DNA of 61,696 bases, from positions 1 to 61,696 of the forward strand of contig CAMNRO010000012.1 of assembly GCA_946553045.1 (NCBI GenBank), given 5' to 3'. Shown in pieces: positions 17,872 through 27,233 of the stretch. This stretch comes from an uncultured Porphyromonadaceae bacterium. GTDB taxonomy: Bacteria > Bacteroidota > Bacteroidia > Bacteroidales > Muribaculaceae. Position numbers and translations under genes: made by a program. Position 1 is the stretch's first letter. The number at the start of each line of letters is the position of its first letter. Under the pieces are notes generated by a model. It searched no databases. It was not told the origin of the DNA and saw only the letters and a list, made by a program, of their open reading frames with translations.

Positions 17872-19782
17872 TTACTTAGCAATGTGCCAGTAGACGGTGT
17901 AGCGGCGGCGGTGGAGGTCGTAGAGGGGCTCGAGGAGGGTGCCGTCGGGTGCTGTGAAGCGGAGCGTGCCGGGCGTGCGGTTTAGCTCGGGCAGTCCGTT
18001 CTTAAGGGCCAGTTCGGTTTTCAGTCCGGCGGGGATATGATAGTCGTAGGTATAGTAATCGTTGCGCACAGTGGGGTCGGAGAATGGCGCCGGAGCTGTC
18101 ATGCCTTCGGAGCCCATGTCGCCGGCGAGTACGACAGGACCGTACAGCACGGCCGCGCGGGTCGAATCATTGCCGGCGTATTCCATATGCAGCGACATCG
18201 GGAAGTCGGCCTCGATGCGGTCGCCGGCACGCCAGCGACGCTCAATATCGATATACGACGAAGGGCCTGTCTTCACTTTAACCGGCTTGCCGTTGACCTT
18301 TACAGCAGGACGTCCGCTCCACGAAGGATAGCGCAGCGAAATAACAGCCTTGCGGCCGTCGGCCTCGTCGACAGTCAGCACCGTGCCAGAAGATGTCGGA
18401 AATTCCGTATTCTGCGTCAGCTTCATGCCGCCTTCGCGCCAGTCGAGTTGCGAAGGAGCGAATAGATTCACGAACAGACGTCCGGGTGCTTGGTAATAAA
18501 TACCCTCGGCATACTTCGCATGACTCTCGAAACCGCTGCCGACACAGCACCAGAACGAATGCTCGGGTGTGCTGTAGACCTTATACGACCCGCTGAGCAA
18601 GGGCAGGAAATAGCACACCATGCCGCTTTCGGGGTCCTGCTGGGCAAGAATATGATTATAGAGCGCGCGTTCGTAGTAGTCGGCCACAGCGGGGTCGGCA
18701 TTCCAGCAGAAGAGGTGGCGCGAAAGTTTGAGCACATTGTAGGTGCAGCATGTCTCACCGGTATATCCGTTGATGTTTTTCGACATTTTTGCAGGGTCGA
18801 AAAAATGCTCTTTCTGGCTCAGCGAACCGGTTGCAAAGCAGTGTTCGCAGGTCATCGAGTGCCAGAAAAGCTCGGCAAGGCGGCGCGACTCCTCATCTCC
18901 GCTCAGCTCATAGTTGCGGGCTTCGGCAATTACCTTGGGTATGAACGTATTGGTATGCTTGGTGCCGAAATCGGTATTTCCCTCTTTGAGCAGGTCTATC
19001 ACGTCGTTATGATAGAAGAAGCGGGCAAGGTCGCGATAACGCTCGTCGCCGGTGACGGCATAGAGATTGTAGAAAGCCTCGTTGACACCGCCGAATTCAT
19101 TGCGGAGCATAAGCCTGCGGGTTTCTTCAGACACCCCGGCGAGTTTTGCATGCGCCCAGTCGCCCATCTTGCGTGCCACCTCGAGAGCCTGAGCGTTGCC
19201 CGACAGCAGATATTGGTCAATCAGGCCCGACAGAATCTTGTGGAGAGTGTACCAGGGCGCCCATACCGATTTCCCGCGCATGTTTCGGTTGATAAGTTCC
19301 TCAGGGAAAGCGCTCAGATAGCCGTTGCCGAGAGCATCCTGCACCTCGGCGAGGCCCGAGACTATGCTGTCGCCCTTAAGTTTGAAGATTTCGGCGCCAG
19401 TGGCGGCATACATCAGTCCGTAGGCCGACATGAGGTGTCCGGTTGTATGTCCGCGAAGGTCACAGTCGAGCGATTCCCAGCCGCCGAACTTGCGAATGCT
19501 TTCATAGCCACCCTCAAGACCGGCGAACACTCCAGCATTATTGCGGAAACTATGTATCAGCCGACGTGTGTCGATATTTGCCATCCAGGCCGAATCGCGC
19601 TCGAGATTATCGCGCAGACGACCGGGCAACAACTTCACATCGGACAGCGGGAAAGCCTTGGCGCTTACCTCGCACACATCTTCTATGACAACTCCGGCGG
19701 CGACACTGCCGGGATATACAGACTGCGCCGGTGCAAACGAAGGCACAAGCGCAGACACAAGAGCAAAAACAATCTTTTTCAT
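17872..19782 (-). CDS. GH127-family (DUF1680) beta-L-arabinofuranosidase-like enzyme, secreted
   Basis: A 636-residue enzyme with a signal peptide (MKKIVFALVSALVPSFAPAQ). The body has the GH127 hallmarks WESLDCDLRGHTTGHLMSA, VWAPWYTLHKILSGLID and LRNEFGGVNEAFYNLYAVTGD, and the zinc-thiolate active site known from BlHypBA1: E343 and C345 in GETCCTYN, and C412/C413 in FWCCVGSG, with one of the paired cysteines acting as nucleophile. The family releases beta-L-arabinofuranose from plant glycoproteins or pectins, though some members act on other sugars. It starts 37 bp after the uvrA stop on the same strand. A second, longer paralogue is at 45688. Confidence 0.9.
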   Translation of the reverse strand: MKKIVFALVSALVPSFAPAQSVYPGSVAAGVVIEDVCEVSAKAFPLSDVKLLPGRLRDNLERDSAWMANIDTRRLIHSFRNNAGVFAGLEGGYESIRKFGGWESLDCDLRGHTTGHLMSAYGLMYAATGAEIFKLKGDSIVSGLAEVQDALGNGYLSAFPEELINRNMRGKSVWAPWYTLHKILSGLIDQYLLSGNAQALEVARKMGDWAHAKLAGVSEETRRLMLRNEFGGVNEAFYNLYAVTGDERYRDLARFFYHNDVIDLLKEGNTDFGTKHTNTFIPKVIAEARNYELSGDEESRRLAELFWHSMTCEHCFATGSLSQKEHFFDPAKMSKNINGYTGETCCTYNVLKLSRHLFCWNADPAVADYYERALYNHILAQQDPESGMVCYFLPLLSGSYKVYSTPEHSFWCCVGSGFESHAKYAEGIYYQAPGRLFVNLFAPSQLDWREGGMKLTQNTEFPTSSGTVLTVDEADGRKAVISLRYPSWSGRPAVKVNGKPVKVKTGPSSYIDIERRWRAGDRIEADFPMSLHMEYAGNDSTRAAVLYGPVVLAGDMGSEGMTAPAPFSDPTVRNDYYTYDYHIPAGLKTELALKNGLPELNRTPGTLRFTAPDGTLLEPLYDLHRRRYTVYWHIAK

Positions 19783-19819
19783 ACCCTATAATACGCAACA
19801 CCGCCCCCCTCCACTCAAT

Positions 19820-22573
19820 TTATAATTTTTCGCGGAGGTACTGGCCTGTGATGCTGGCGGGGTCGGCGACGATTTGCTCGGGGGTGCCGGCAGCGACAAC
19901 GTTGCCGCCGTTTTCGCCGCCTTCTGGGCCCATGTCGATGATGTGGTCTGCACATTTTATCACGTCGAGGTTATGCTCCACCACGATGATGGTGTGGCCC
20001 ATGGATATGAGGCGGTCGAATGCCTTAAGGAGCAGGCGTATATCGTGGAAGTGAAGGCCGGTAGTGGGTTCGTCGAATATGAATACGGTCGGTCCGGCAT
20101 GGTCCTGGCTGAGGAAATAGGCCAGCTTCACTCGCTGATTCTCGCCGCCCGACAGCGTGCTGCTCGACTGTCCGAGCTTGATGTAGCCGAGTCCCACCTC
20201 CTGCAGAGGCATGAGACGACGCACCACGCGCGGCTCTGCCGCAAAGAACTCGATGGCCTCGTCGACGGTCATGTCGAGGATATCGGCTATGTTCCGGTCC
20301 TTGTATTTCACCTCGAGCACTTCGGGCTTGAAGCGTTTGCCGTGGCACTGCTCGCACTCGATGGTCACATCGGCCAGGAACTGCATCTCTATGGTTATGA
20401 AGCCCTCGCCCTTGCATGCCTCGCATCGGCCGCCCTCGGTGTTGAACGAGAACGAGGCCGGAGTGAGGTCGAGCTGCTTTGCGGCCTGCTGCGAGGCCAT
20501 AAGCTGGCGTATCTCGTCGTAGGCCTTGAGGTATGTGGCCGGATTGGAGCGTGTCGAGCGGCCTATGGGATTCTGGTCAACGAATGTAATGTCGGCGATA
20601 CGCCTGATGTCGCCTTCGAGACGTCTGAAACGCCCCGGAGCATCGCCCTCCTCGAGGACCGCACGCGAGACAGCGCGGAAGAAAATGTCGCGCACAAGGG
20701 TCGATTTACCCGAACCGCTGACACCTGTCACTGCCGTCATTACGCCGAGAGGAAACTGCACATCTACGTTTTTGAGATTATGCTCGGTCGCGCCGACCAC
20801 CTTTATGCTGTCGCGCCATTTGCGCCGGGCCTTAGGCACGGGTATGCTCATGCGGCCGCTCAGATACTGCATGGTGTAGCTCTTCTCCACCTTCTCGAGG
20901 TCGGCCGGAGTGCCCTGGAAAACAATCTCGCCGCCGAGACGACCGGCTGCCGGCCCGACATCGATTATGCGGTCGGCGGCCCGCATTATATCCTCGTCGT
21001 GCTCCACGACCACAACCGTGTTGCCGAGCCTCTGGAGGCGACGGAGCACGCCTATCAGCCGCTCGGTATCGCGCGAATGCAGGCCTATCGACGGCTCGTC
21101 GAGTATATAGAGCGAGCCGACAAGACTGCTGCCAAGCGATGTGGCCAGGTTTATGCGCTGGCTTTCGCCGCCCGAAAGACTGTTGCTGAGGCGGTCGAGG
21201 GTCAGATAGCCGAGACCGACTTCACAGAGGAAGCCGAGTCGCTTGTTGATTTCGACGAGCAGGCGCCCGGCTATTTTGGCGTCGCGCTCATTGAGCTCAA
21301 GGTCGGCAAACCACTGCCTGAGCCGTTCGACGGGCATGCGGACAAGGTCGGCGACTGTCGCGCCGCCAACGCGCACATACGAAGCCTCGGGGCGCAGACG
21401 CGAACCGCCGCAGGCATGACAGGTGGTCTTGCCGCGATAGCGGGCCAGAATCATGCGGTATTCAATGGCCTGACGCTGGGTTCCTACCCAGTCGAAATAG
21501 TCCATAATGCCTCTCACGGTGCTGCCGTTGCCTCGCCAGAGCAGATTTTTCTCCTCGGCGCTGAGTTGCCAGTATGGTTTGTGGACGGGGTATCCGGCGC
21601 CACTGACGGCGTGGATAAATTCATTTTTCCAGAGTTTCGACTTCGGGCCGCGCCATGGCGCCACGACATCTTCGAACACCGACAGCGATTCGTCCGGTAT
21701 GACAAGTTCCTCGCTGATGTCGAGTGTCTTGCCGAAGCCTTCGCATACCGGGCACGCACCCATCGGATTGTTGAAGTTGAACATCTGGTCGGACGGCTCG
21801 GGGAATGTCATGCCGTCCGCCTCGAACATTATCGAGAACTCGCGGGTATCGACACCGTCGGGAGTCCACACGAGGAGCTTGCAGCGTCCGTGGCCTTCGA
21901 AGAATGCCGTTTCGACCGATTCGGCGAGACGCGACAGCTCATCGCCCTCGCGGCGCAGCGCGAGACGGTCTATGAGAAGGTCGGGCACGCGCTCGTCGGT
22001 ATAATCGGCTATGTCGATAAAAGAGGCATCGGCAGTAACGACACGGGTAAATCCCTCTTTTACGTATATTTCAAGCTGTTGACCGAGAGAGCGGCCTTCG
22101 GGCAGCGTTATCGGGGCGACAATCGCCGCACGGCTGCCTTCAGGATACAGTGCAGCTGCAGCAATGACATCTTCAACTGTGTGTTTTTTTACCTCCGTGC
22201 CCGAAACAGGCGAATACGTGTGGCCGACACGACCGAAAAGCATACGCAGATAATCGTAGATTTCGGTCGAAGTGCCGACAGTGGAACGCGGGTTGCGGGT
22301 ATTCACCTTCTGCTCGATTGCGATTGCAGGGGGTAGCCCCTTTATAAAATCGCACTCGGGCTTATTGAGACGCCCGAGGAACTGACGCGCATATGCCGAC
22401 AGGCTCTCGACATAGCGGCGGCGCCCTTCGGCGTACAGAGTATCAAATGCGAGCGAAGACTTTCCCGAACCCGACAGGCCGGTGATGACCACAAGCTCAT
22501 TGCGTGGAATTTCGACGTCCACATTCTTGAGGTTGTTGACACGCGCCCCTTTTACTGTTATATTGGAAACCAT
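19820..22573 (-). CDS. uvrA: excinuclease ABC subunit A
   Basis: A 917-residue nucleotide-excision-repair damage sensor. Two ABC ATPase modules are complete: the first Walker [10 protein letters not shown] (K38) and the second [11 protein letters not shown], each with an LSGGE(S/N)QR signature and a DEP Walker B ([18 protein letters not shown]). Zinc modules are visible as CPVCEGFG...CHACGGSRL and CEACKGEGF...CEQCHGKRF. Length fits the family (about 940 aa). A 112-bp repeat-rich gap separates it from cinA upstream; GH127 follows after 37 bp. Confidence 0.98.
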   Translation of the reverse strand: MVSNITVKGARVNNLKNVDVEIPRNELVVITGLSGSGKSSLAFDTLYAEGRRRYVESLSAYARQFLGRLNKPECDFIKGLPPAIAIEQKVNTRNPRSTVGTSTEIYDYLRMLFGRVGHTYSPVSGTEVKKHTVEDVIAAAALYPEGSRAAIVAPITLPEGRSLGQQLEIYVKEGFTRVVTADASFIDIADYTDERVPDLLIDRLALRREGDELSRLAESVETAFFEGHGRCKLLVWTPDGVDTREFSIMFEADGMTFPEPSDQMFNFNNPMGACPVCEGFGKTLDISEELVIPDESLSVFEDVVAPWRGPKSKLWKNEFIHAVSGAGYPVHKPYWQLSAEEKNLLWRGNGSTVRGIMDYFDWVGTQRQAIEYRMILARYRGKTTCHACGGSRLRPEASYVRVGGATVADLVRMPVERLRQWFADLELNERDAKIAGRLLVEINKRLGFLCEVGLGYLTLDRLSNSLSGGESQRINLATSLGSSLVGSLYILDEPSIGLHSRDTERLIGVLRRLQRLGNTVVVVEHDEDIMRAADRIIDVGPAAGRLGGEIVFQGTPADLEKVEKSYTMQYLSGRMSIPVPKARRKWRDSIKVVGATEHNLKNVDVQFPLGVMTAVTGVSGSGKSTLVRDIFFRAVSRAVLEEGDAPGRFRRLEGDIRRIADITFVDQNPIGRSTRSNPATYLKAYDEIRQLMASQQAAKQLDLTPASFSFNTEGGRCEACKGEGFITIEMQFLADVTIECEQCHGKRFKPEVLEVKYKDRNIADILDMTVDEAIEFFAAEPRVVRRLMPLQEVGLGYIKLGQSSSTLSGGENQRVKLAYFLSQDHAGPTVFIFDEPTTGLHFHDIRLLLKAFDRLISMGHTIIVVEHNLDVIKCADHIIDMGPEGGENGGNVVAAGTPEQIVADPASITGQYLREKL

Positions 22574-22576
22574 CTT

Positions 22577-22685
22577 TTTAGTTAGTAGTGAGAAGTGAGG
22601 AGTTAATTAGGAATTAGAAATTAGGAGTGAGAAGTTAGAAGTTAAAGCAACAACTCCTAACTTCTAACTACTAATTACTAACTAT
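22577..22685. repeat. TTAGAAGTTAG-type intergenic repeat tract between cinA and uvrA
   Basis: Almost the whole gap is made of variants of the words AGAAGTTAG, GTGAGAAGT, GGAGTTA and their complements CTTCTAACT. A perfect 11-bp inverted repeat, GTTAGAAGTTA (22634-22644) and TAACTTCTAAC (22658-22668), forms a hairpin. No gene is present. It may partly terminate cinA transcripts. Confidence 0.8.
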
Positions 22686-24173
22686 TTACGGATTATATAG
22701 GTCCTTATTGTAGAAGTCCATGACCTGGCGGGCCTGTTCGAGTGCGGTTGCAGCTTCTGAATCGGGCTCAAGACCTGCGGCCTCGGCATAGAAACTCATA
22801 GCCTGGCTCTTCAGGCCTCGCTTCCAGGCTATGCGTCCTTTCATATAGAGTGCCCATGCGCGGTCTGAAGCACCGTCAAGCCCGTCGAGAGCTCTGTCGG
22901 CCTCATCGAGCCGGTTCTGGTCGAACATCGCCGTTATGGCCTCACGCGACATAGTCTCAGCCTCGATAAGAGCCACGAGATCGGTCAGCACTGTGGCCGA
23001 AGCCCGGTCAATGACAGCGCGGCGGTCGCCGACGAGACTGAGCAGACGGGTGCGTGTGCCATGCGGACCGGCGATAGCCGTCCACACTGTGCCCACAGGC
23101 TTTTCAGGCGAACCGCCACCGGGGCCGGCAATACCGCTTGTCGCAACAGCATAGTCCGCACCGATATTGGCACGGGCACCCTCGGCCATCTGTCGTACGG
23201 TCTCCTCGCTCACGGCGCCATGAGCGTCGAGGGTCTCGGGATGCACTCCAAGCAAATTCATCTTCACGTCGTTCGAATACGACACGACACTTCCGATGAA
23301 AACATCTGAAGCACCCGCTATCGAGGTGACAAGTGCGGCAATATTACCGCCCGTACAGCTTTCGGCAGAGGCCATTGTCAGACCGCGGCGCCGCAGACAC
23401 TCTATCGCAAGCTCCGCCGGAGTAAGCTTGCCTTCACCGGCAAAATTAGCCCCGATAAATGCCACCAGTTTCCCGGCCTGCTCCTCAAAGCTACCGGGCG
23501 CACCTTCAAGGCGCAGCACAATTTCGCCCGGCGATGGCAGATATGCCAGTTTATACCCTTCGGGCATCTCATCTTCGAAAGCCGCAAGCCGCTGGGCAAG
23601 AGCGGACTCGGATATACCCGTCACGGTGAACTCGCGCCGCACTGTATCGGGCTGAGTATGGAAGTGATTCTGAATTTCGTCTGCGACTACCGGGAGCATA
23701 GTGCGCGTCTCTGCCGGAACACCGGGCATTGCCACAAGCACCTTTCCCTCCTTTTCGAACCACATGATAGGGGCTGTGCCTACACGGTTCTGAATCACGC
23801 GGCAGCTTGTCGGCACCATGGCCTGAAGGCGGGTCAGTTCATTGAGCTTTATTCCACGCCGTTCGAAAATCATTTCGACATTGGCAGCCACTTCGGGACT
23901 GTGCCTGAGCTCTCCTCCGAAACAGCCCATGAGGACGCTCTTTGTCACATCGTCGCGTGTCGGTCCGAGACCGCCGGTGGTGATAGTTAGCTCACTTTCG
24001 GCCATAGCCGCCTCTACGGCTCCGCTGATAGCGGCTGCCGTATCTCCGACCGTTCTGACCGACTCGACATGCCAGCCCTGTTCGGCCAATGTACGGGCTA
24101 TAAGGCCCGAGTTTGTATCCGTGACGCGACCGAGCAAAATCTCGTCGCCTATAATGACTATCGACAATTTCAT
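22686..24173 (-). CDS. cinA: CinA-family protein (competence/damage-inducible; NMN deamidase) with a C-terminal TPR-like extension
   Basis: A 495-residue protein. Residues 1 to about 170 are the molybdopterin-binding-like COG1058 domain (IGDEILLGRVTDTNSGLIA, TTGGLGPTRDDVTK, AMPGVPAETRTM), which in related enzymes hydrolyses ADP-ribose/NAD derivatives. Residues about 255-405 are the PncC-type nicotinamide-nucleotide amidohydrolase (SAESCTGGNIAALVTS, SYSNDVKMNLLGV, ATSGIAGPGGGSPEKPVGTVW). The last about 80 residues are an added helical segment with an AWALYMKGRIAWKRGLKSQA-type tetratricopeptide unit, beyond the usual 415-aa CinA. ATG 24173 is chosen because the family begins MKLSIVxIGDE and the promoter TATTTTTG ends four bases upstream of it. 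Confidence 0.92.
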   Translation of the reverse strand: MKLSIVIIGDEILLGRVTDTNSGLIARTLAEQGWHVESVRTVGDTAAAISGAVEAAMAESELTITTGGLGPTRDDVTKSVLMGCFGGELRHSPEVAANVEMIFERRGIKLNELTRLQAMVPTSCRVIQNRVGTAPIMWFEKEGKVLVAMPGVPAETRTMLPVVADEIQNHFHTQPDTVRREFTVTGISESALAQRLAAFEDEMPEGYKLAYLPSPGEIVLRLEGAPGSFEEQAGKLVAFIGANFAGEGKLTPAELAIECLRRRGLTMASAESCTGGNIAALVTSIAGASDVFIGSVVSYSNDVKMNLLGVHPETLDAHGAVSEETVRQMAEGARANIGADYAVATSGIAGPGGGSPEKPVGTVWTAIAGPHGTRTRLLSLVGDRRAVIDRASATVLTDLVALIEAETMSREAITAMFDQNRLDEADRALDGLDGASDRAWALYMKGRIAWKRGLKSQAMSFYAEAAGLEPDSEAATALEQARQVMDFYNKDLYNP

Positions 24174-24177
24174 AATA

Positions 24178-24185
24178 CAAAAATA
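24178..24185 (-). promoter_or_regulatory. -7 element of cinA
   Basis: Minus strand TATTTTTG ends four bases before the cinA ATG (24173), implying a leaderless transcript. It is divergent to the wzi promoter 45 bp away. Confidence 0.55.
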
Positions 24186-24229
24186 CTCAATTTTTCTCAA
24201 AACCCGACGCCGTTTAACAGATTTGTGCG

Positions 24230-24260
24230 TTGCTTATCTGAGGTTTTTGTCGTAATTTTG
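24230..24260 (+). promoter_or_regulatory. promoter of the wzi-legB-neuB operon
   Basis: TTG (24230-24232), 20 bp, TAATTTTG (24253-24260), full consensus. The ATG at 24266 is five bases downstream, so the mRNA should be leaderless. Confidence 0.8.
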
Positions 24261-24265
24261 CGGAT

Positions 24266-25801
24266 ATGAAGACTGGACGGTTATTTATTTGTTTTGCATT
24301 GATGGCGGCCTCTTTAACAGCGTCGGCAGACAGTATCGCGTCGCTCGATTACCGGGCCTCAATCATTGCAAACGCCTCTACAGGCGCTTTCGCACCCTAT
24401 ATGATCGGCTCCTGGAACTACGGCAAAGTAACCGAAAAATCCGGCATATGGAACAACGGATATATCGGCAAGCGCCTCGACCGCAGCAGCCGTTTCAGCT
24501 GGAGTGCCGGATTTGAATATATGCTCGGCTATGGCTCGGCGGCAGACTACGAAGACTATCGGAAGATGCACGACGGCAAGCCGTCGACTCGCCCGGTCCG
24601 TCAGGCCCCCGCGCGTATCCAGCAACTTTTCGGCGAAGTGAAATACCGCGGCGTATATCTGCTCGCGGGCATGAAAGAACGCCACTCGCTGATTGTCGAC
24701 GACCGTATTTCCTCCGGCGATTTCGTGAGGAGCAACAATGCCCGCCCTATCCCGGGTGTAGCCGCAGGCTTCATTGACTTTCAGGACATTCCTTATACCA
24801 ACGGCTGGGTACAGATTGACGGCGAAATCATGTATGGCCGATTCTGCGACACCCGATTCGAGGAAAATCGCTTCAATTACTACAGCGGATTTCTCGACGG
24901 CGACCTCATGTACACCTATAAACGCTGCTACTTCCGCTCAAAACCCTCTCAGCCGCTGTGCGTGACTGTGGGCATGCAGACTGCGGCCGAATTCGGAGGA
25001 TATACCTATCTCTACCACGGCGGCTCGATTGTAGAGACCATGAACCGCGGCTTCCATTTTCGCGATTTATTCGACATGTTCCTGCCTTTAGAGGGGAACG
25101 GAGAGGATTACTACAAAGGCAATTCCCTTGGTTCCTGGGATTTCAAGGCCCGCTATGCACTCTCCGGCGGCTCGAAAATAAGCGCTTATTTCCAATGGCC
25201 CTTCGAAGACGGCTCTGGCATAGGCCGACAGAACGGCTGGGATGGCCTCTGGGGTCTGCAATATGATTTCGCTCCCGGCTCGCCGGTAAGCTCGCTTGTT
25301 TTCGAATATCTCGACTTCACCAACCAGAGCGGTCCGATACACTGGGCTACAGGCGATAACCCCGGAACAGACGTAGACCACGAAATAACCGGCGGCGACA
25401 ACTACTACAACAACAATTACTACGGCGCTTACGCCAACTACGGCATGTCGATAGGCACACCCTTCCTGATGTCGCCGCTCTATAACCTCAACGGCTTTCT
25501 CGAATATATGCACAACCGCGCCCGCGGTTTCCACGCAGCTGTCGCCGGCTCATTCGGACGCATTGGCTATCGCGCCATGGTGAGCTATCAGAAAGCCGGC
25601 GGAATGGGCCGCATTCCCGCGCCGAAGATACTGCACGACACATCGGCCATGCTCGAAGCCGTATGGAATCCCGCGCCTCGCCTGCCGGGCCTACAGCTTA
25701 AGGCCGCGGCAGCCATCGATGCCGGAAATCTACGCGGAAACAACTTCGGCGCCCTCTTGTCGGTTTCATATTCAGGCTCATTTAAATTCAGAAAGAAATG
25801 A
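24266..25801 (+). CDS. capsule assembly Wzi-like outer-membrane beta-barrel protein
   Basis: A 511-residue secreted protein with a signal peptide (ends about residue 21, LTASADS) and an alternating aromatic beta-barrel pattern ending in SYSGSFKFRKK. The segments GLQYDFAPGSPVSSLVFEYLDFTNQSGP and DNYYNNNYYGAYANYGMSIGTPFLMSPLYN match what I know of Bacteroidetes Wzi-family proteins, which anchor or organise surface polysaccharide at the outer membrane. It is the first of five overlapping genes that go on to sugar-biosynthesis enzymes, in line with a surface glycan role. Other outer-membrane porin families are the alternative. Confidence 0.65.
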   Translation: MKTGRLFICFALMAASLTASADSIASLDYRASIIANASTGAFAPYMIGSWNYGKVTEKSGIWNNGYIGKRLDRSSRFSWSAGFEYMLGYGSAADYEDYRKMHDGKPSTRPVRQAPARIQQLFGEVKYRGVYLLAGMKERHSLIVDDRISSGDFVRSNNARPIPGVAAGFIDFQDIPYTNGWVQIDGEIMYGRFCDTRFEENRFNYYSGFLDGDLMYTYKRCYFRSKPSQPLCVTVGMQTAAEFGGYTYLYHGGSIVETMNRGFHFRDLFDMFLPLEGNGEDYYKGNSLGSWDFKARYALSGGSKISAYFQWPFEDGSGIGRQNGWDGLWGLQYDFAPGSPVSSLVFEYLDFTNQSGPIHWATGDNPGTDVDHEITGGDNYYNNNYYGAYANYGMSIGTPFLMSPLYNLNGFLEYMHNRARGFHAAVAGSFGRIGYRAMVSYQKAGGMGRIPAPKILHDTSAMLEAVWNPAPRLPGLQLKAAAAIDAGNLRGNNFGALLSVSYSGSFKFRKK

Positions 25802-26253
25802 AAGCTCTGCGGATTATATTACTCCTGCTTGTAGCCGCCATGATGCCGGCCTGCACCCAGAACAACGGCCACATAGGCCCCCTTTTCGGCTCATGGCATC
25901 TCGAGAGCATGACCTGCGACGGAGAGATAAAACCGCAGCCCGAAGGAACCGACACATTCTGGAGCTTTCAGGGGCAGGTCCTCAACGTGCTTCTTGTCGA
26001 AACTATGTATGAATCTCTGTTCTTCATTGCCACATGGGAGCGCGAAAACGACTGTCTTGAGCTCGATTTCACACACAGCAGCGATTCGTCAGAACCGGGA
26101 ACAGGCTTCTACAGAGCGCCATACTGGATGGGCTTCCCGGAAAACGAAATACTGAGAGTCGATATACGGAAACTCAACGGCTCAGAACTTATATTGGACT
26201 GGACTTCGGAAGAAGGACAGAAATATGTTTATAATTTCAAGAAAACATGGTAG
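25798..26253 (+). CDS. lipocalin-like lipoprotein
   Basis: A 151-residue lipoprotein: signal peptide and lipobox MMPAC with the lipidated Cys at 19. The mature part begins GPLFGSWHLESMTCDGE, then FWSFQGQVLNVLL and ILDWTSEEGQKYVYNFKK, the strand layout of Bacteroidetes lipocalin-like domains (a fold for small hydrophobic ligands, role unknown). The ATG overlaps the wzi stop by four bases and its 3' end overlaps legB by seven bases, so it is firmly part of the operon. Confidence 0.75.
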   Translation: MKALRIILLLLVAAMMPACTQNNGHIGPLFGSWHLESMTCDGEIKPQPEGTDTFWSFQGQVLNVLLVETMYESLFFIATWERENDCLELDFTHSSDSSEPGTGFYRAPYWMGFPENEILRVDIRKLNGSELILDWTSEEGQKYVYNFKKTW

Positions 26254-27233
26254 ATAAAACGGCGCTTGTCACAGGAGCCGACGGCTTCATAGGTTCTCAC
26301 CTCACCGAGGCTCTCCTTGCCCGCGGCTATCGCGTGCGCGCGCTTTCACAATACAATTCATTCAACAACTGGGGCTGGCTCGAAGACATTCCTCAATCCG
26401 ACAGACTCGAGATTGTATGCGGCGATGTCCGCGACCCTGATTTCTGCCGCCATATATGCCGCGGAGTCAATGTGGTGTTTCACCTTGCGGCTCTCATAGC
26501 CATTCCCTACAGCTATGTGGCGCCCGACAGTTATGTCGACACCAATATCAAAGGAACTCTCAACATGTGCCAGGCCGCACGCGACTGCGGCGTGGAACGC
26601 ATCGTAGTCACATCTACGAGCGAGGTTTACGGCACGGCGCAATATGTGCCTATCGACGAGAAACACCCGAGGCAGCCACAGTCGCCCTACTCGGCCACTA
26701 AAATCGGCGCCGACGCCATTGCCGAAAGCTTTTACCGCGCATTCGGCCTGCCGGTGGTAATAGCCCGGCCCTTCAACACCTACGGCCCGCGCCAGAGTGC
26801 CCGCGCAATCATTCCGACAATCATCACACAGATTGCCACAGGCAAAGGACGCCTCAGCCTCGGCGACCTCTCGCCCACACGCGACTTCAACTATGTCACC
26901 GACACGGCAGCCGGCTTCATTGCCCTCGCCGAAGCGCCCGGAATCGAAGGCCGCAACATAAATATAGCCACAGGCACAGAAGTGACGATGGCCGAGACGC
27001 TCGCCACCATAGCCCGTATAATGAACGTCGAAGTTGAAGCCGTCGTTGACCCCGAGCGCCTGCGCCCGGCAAAAAGTGAGGTCAACCGCCTCTGCGGCGA
27101 CAATTCCATCATAACAAGCCTCACCGAATGGCGACCGGCCCACAGCCTCGAAGACGGCCTGCGGAAGACCGTGGAATGGTTCGTAAAACCCGAGAATCTT
27201 GCGAAATACAAGGCCGATATATACAACCGATGA
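26247..27233 (+). CDS. NAD-dependent sugar 4,6-dehydratase/epimerase, LegB-like
   Basis: A 328-residue extended short-chain dehydrogenase. The Rossmann NAD site is VTGADGFIGSHLTEAL (residues 8-23), followed by LSQYNSFNNWGWLEDIP, the Ser/Tyr/Lys catalytic set in TSTSEVYGTA and PYSATKIGADA, and RPFNTYGPRQSARAIIPT. The YNSFNxWGWL loop is typical of LegB-type UDP/GDP-GlcNAc 4,6-dehydratases of legionaminic-acid pathways. The exact nucleotide sugar is inference. It sits between a lipoprotein gene and an ATP-grasp gene with overlaps on both sides. Confidence 0.82.
   Translation: MVDKTALVTGADGFIGSHLTEALLARGYRVRALSQYNSFNNWGWLEDIPQSDRLEIVCGDVRDPDFCRHICRGVNVVFHLAALIAIPYSYVAPDSYVDTNIKGTLNMCQAARDCGVERIVVTSTSEVYGTAQYVPIDEKHPRQPQSPYSATKIGADAIAESFYRAFGLPVVIARPFNTYGPRQSARAIIPTIITQIATGKGRLSLGDLSPTRDFNYVTDTAAGFIALAEAPGIEGRNINIATGTEVTMAETLATIARIMNVEVEAVVDPERLRPAKSEVNRLCGDNSIITSLTEWRPAHSLEDGLRKTVEWFVKPENLAKYKADIYNR

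Noticed and set aside
19874-22336. An 820-codon open frame on the strand opposite uvrA, and similar long antisense frames opposite asnS (9885-11315), GH57 (15913-17340) and the M16 peptidase (52664-54271)
   Set aside because: They mirror strongly conserved genes, have the composition of antisense translation and no recognisable domains. High GC makes such shadow frames common.
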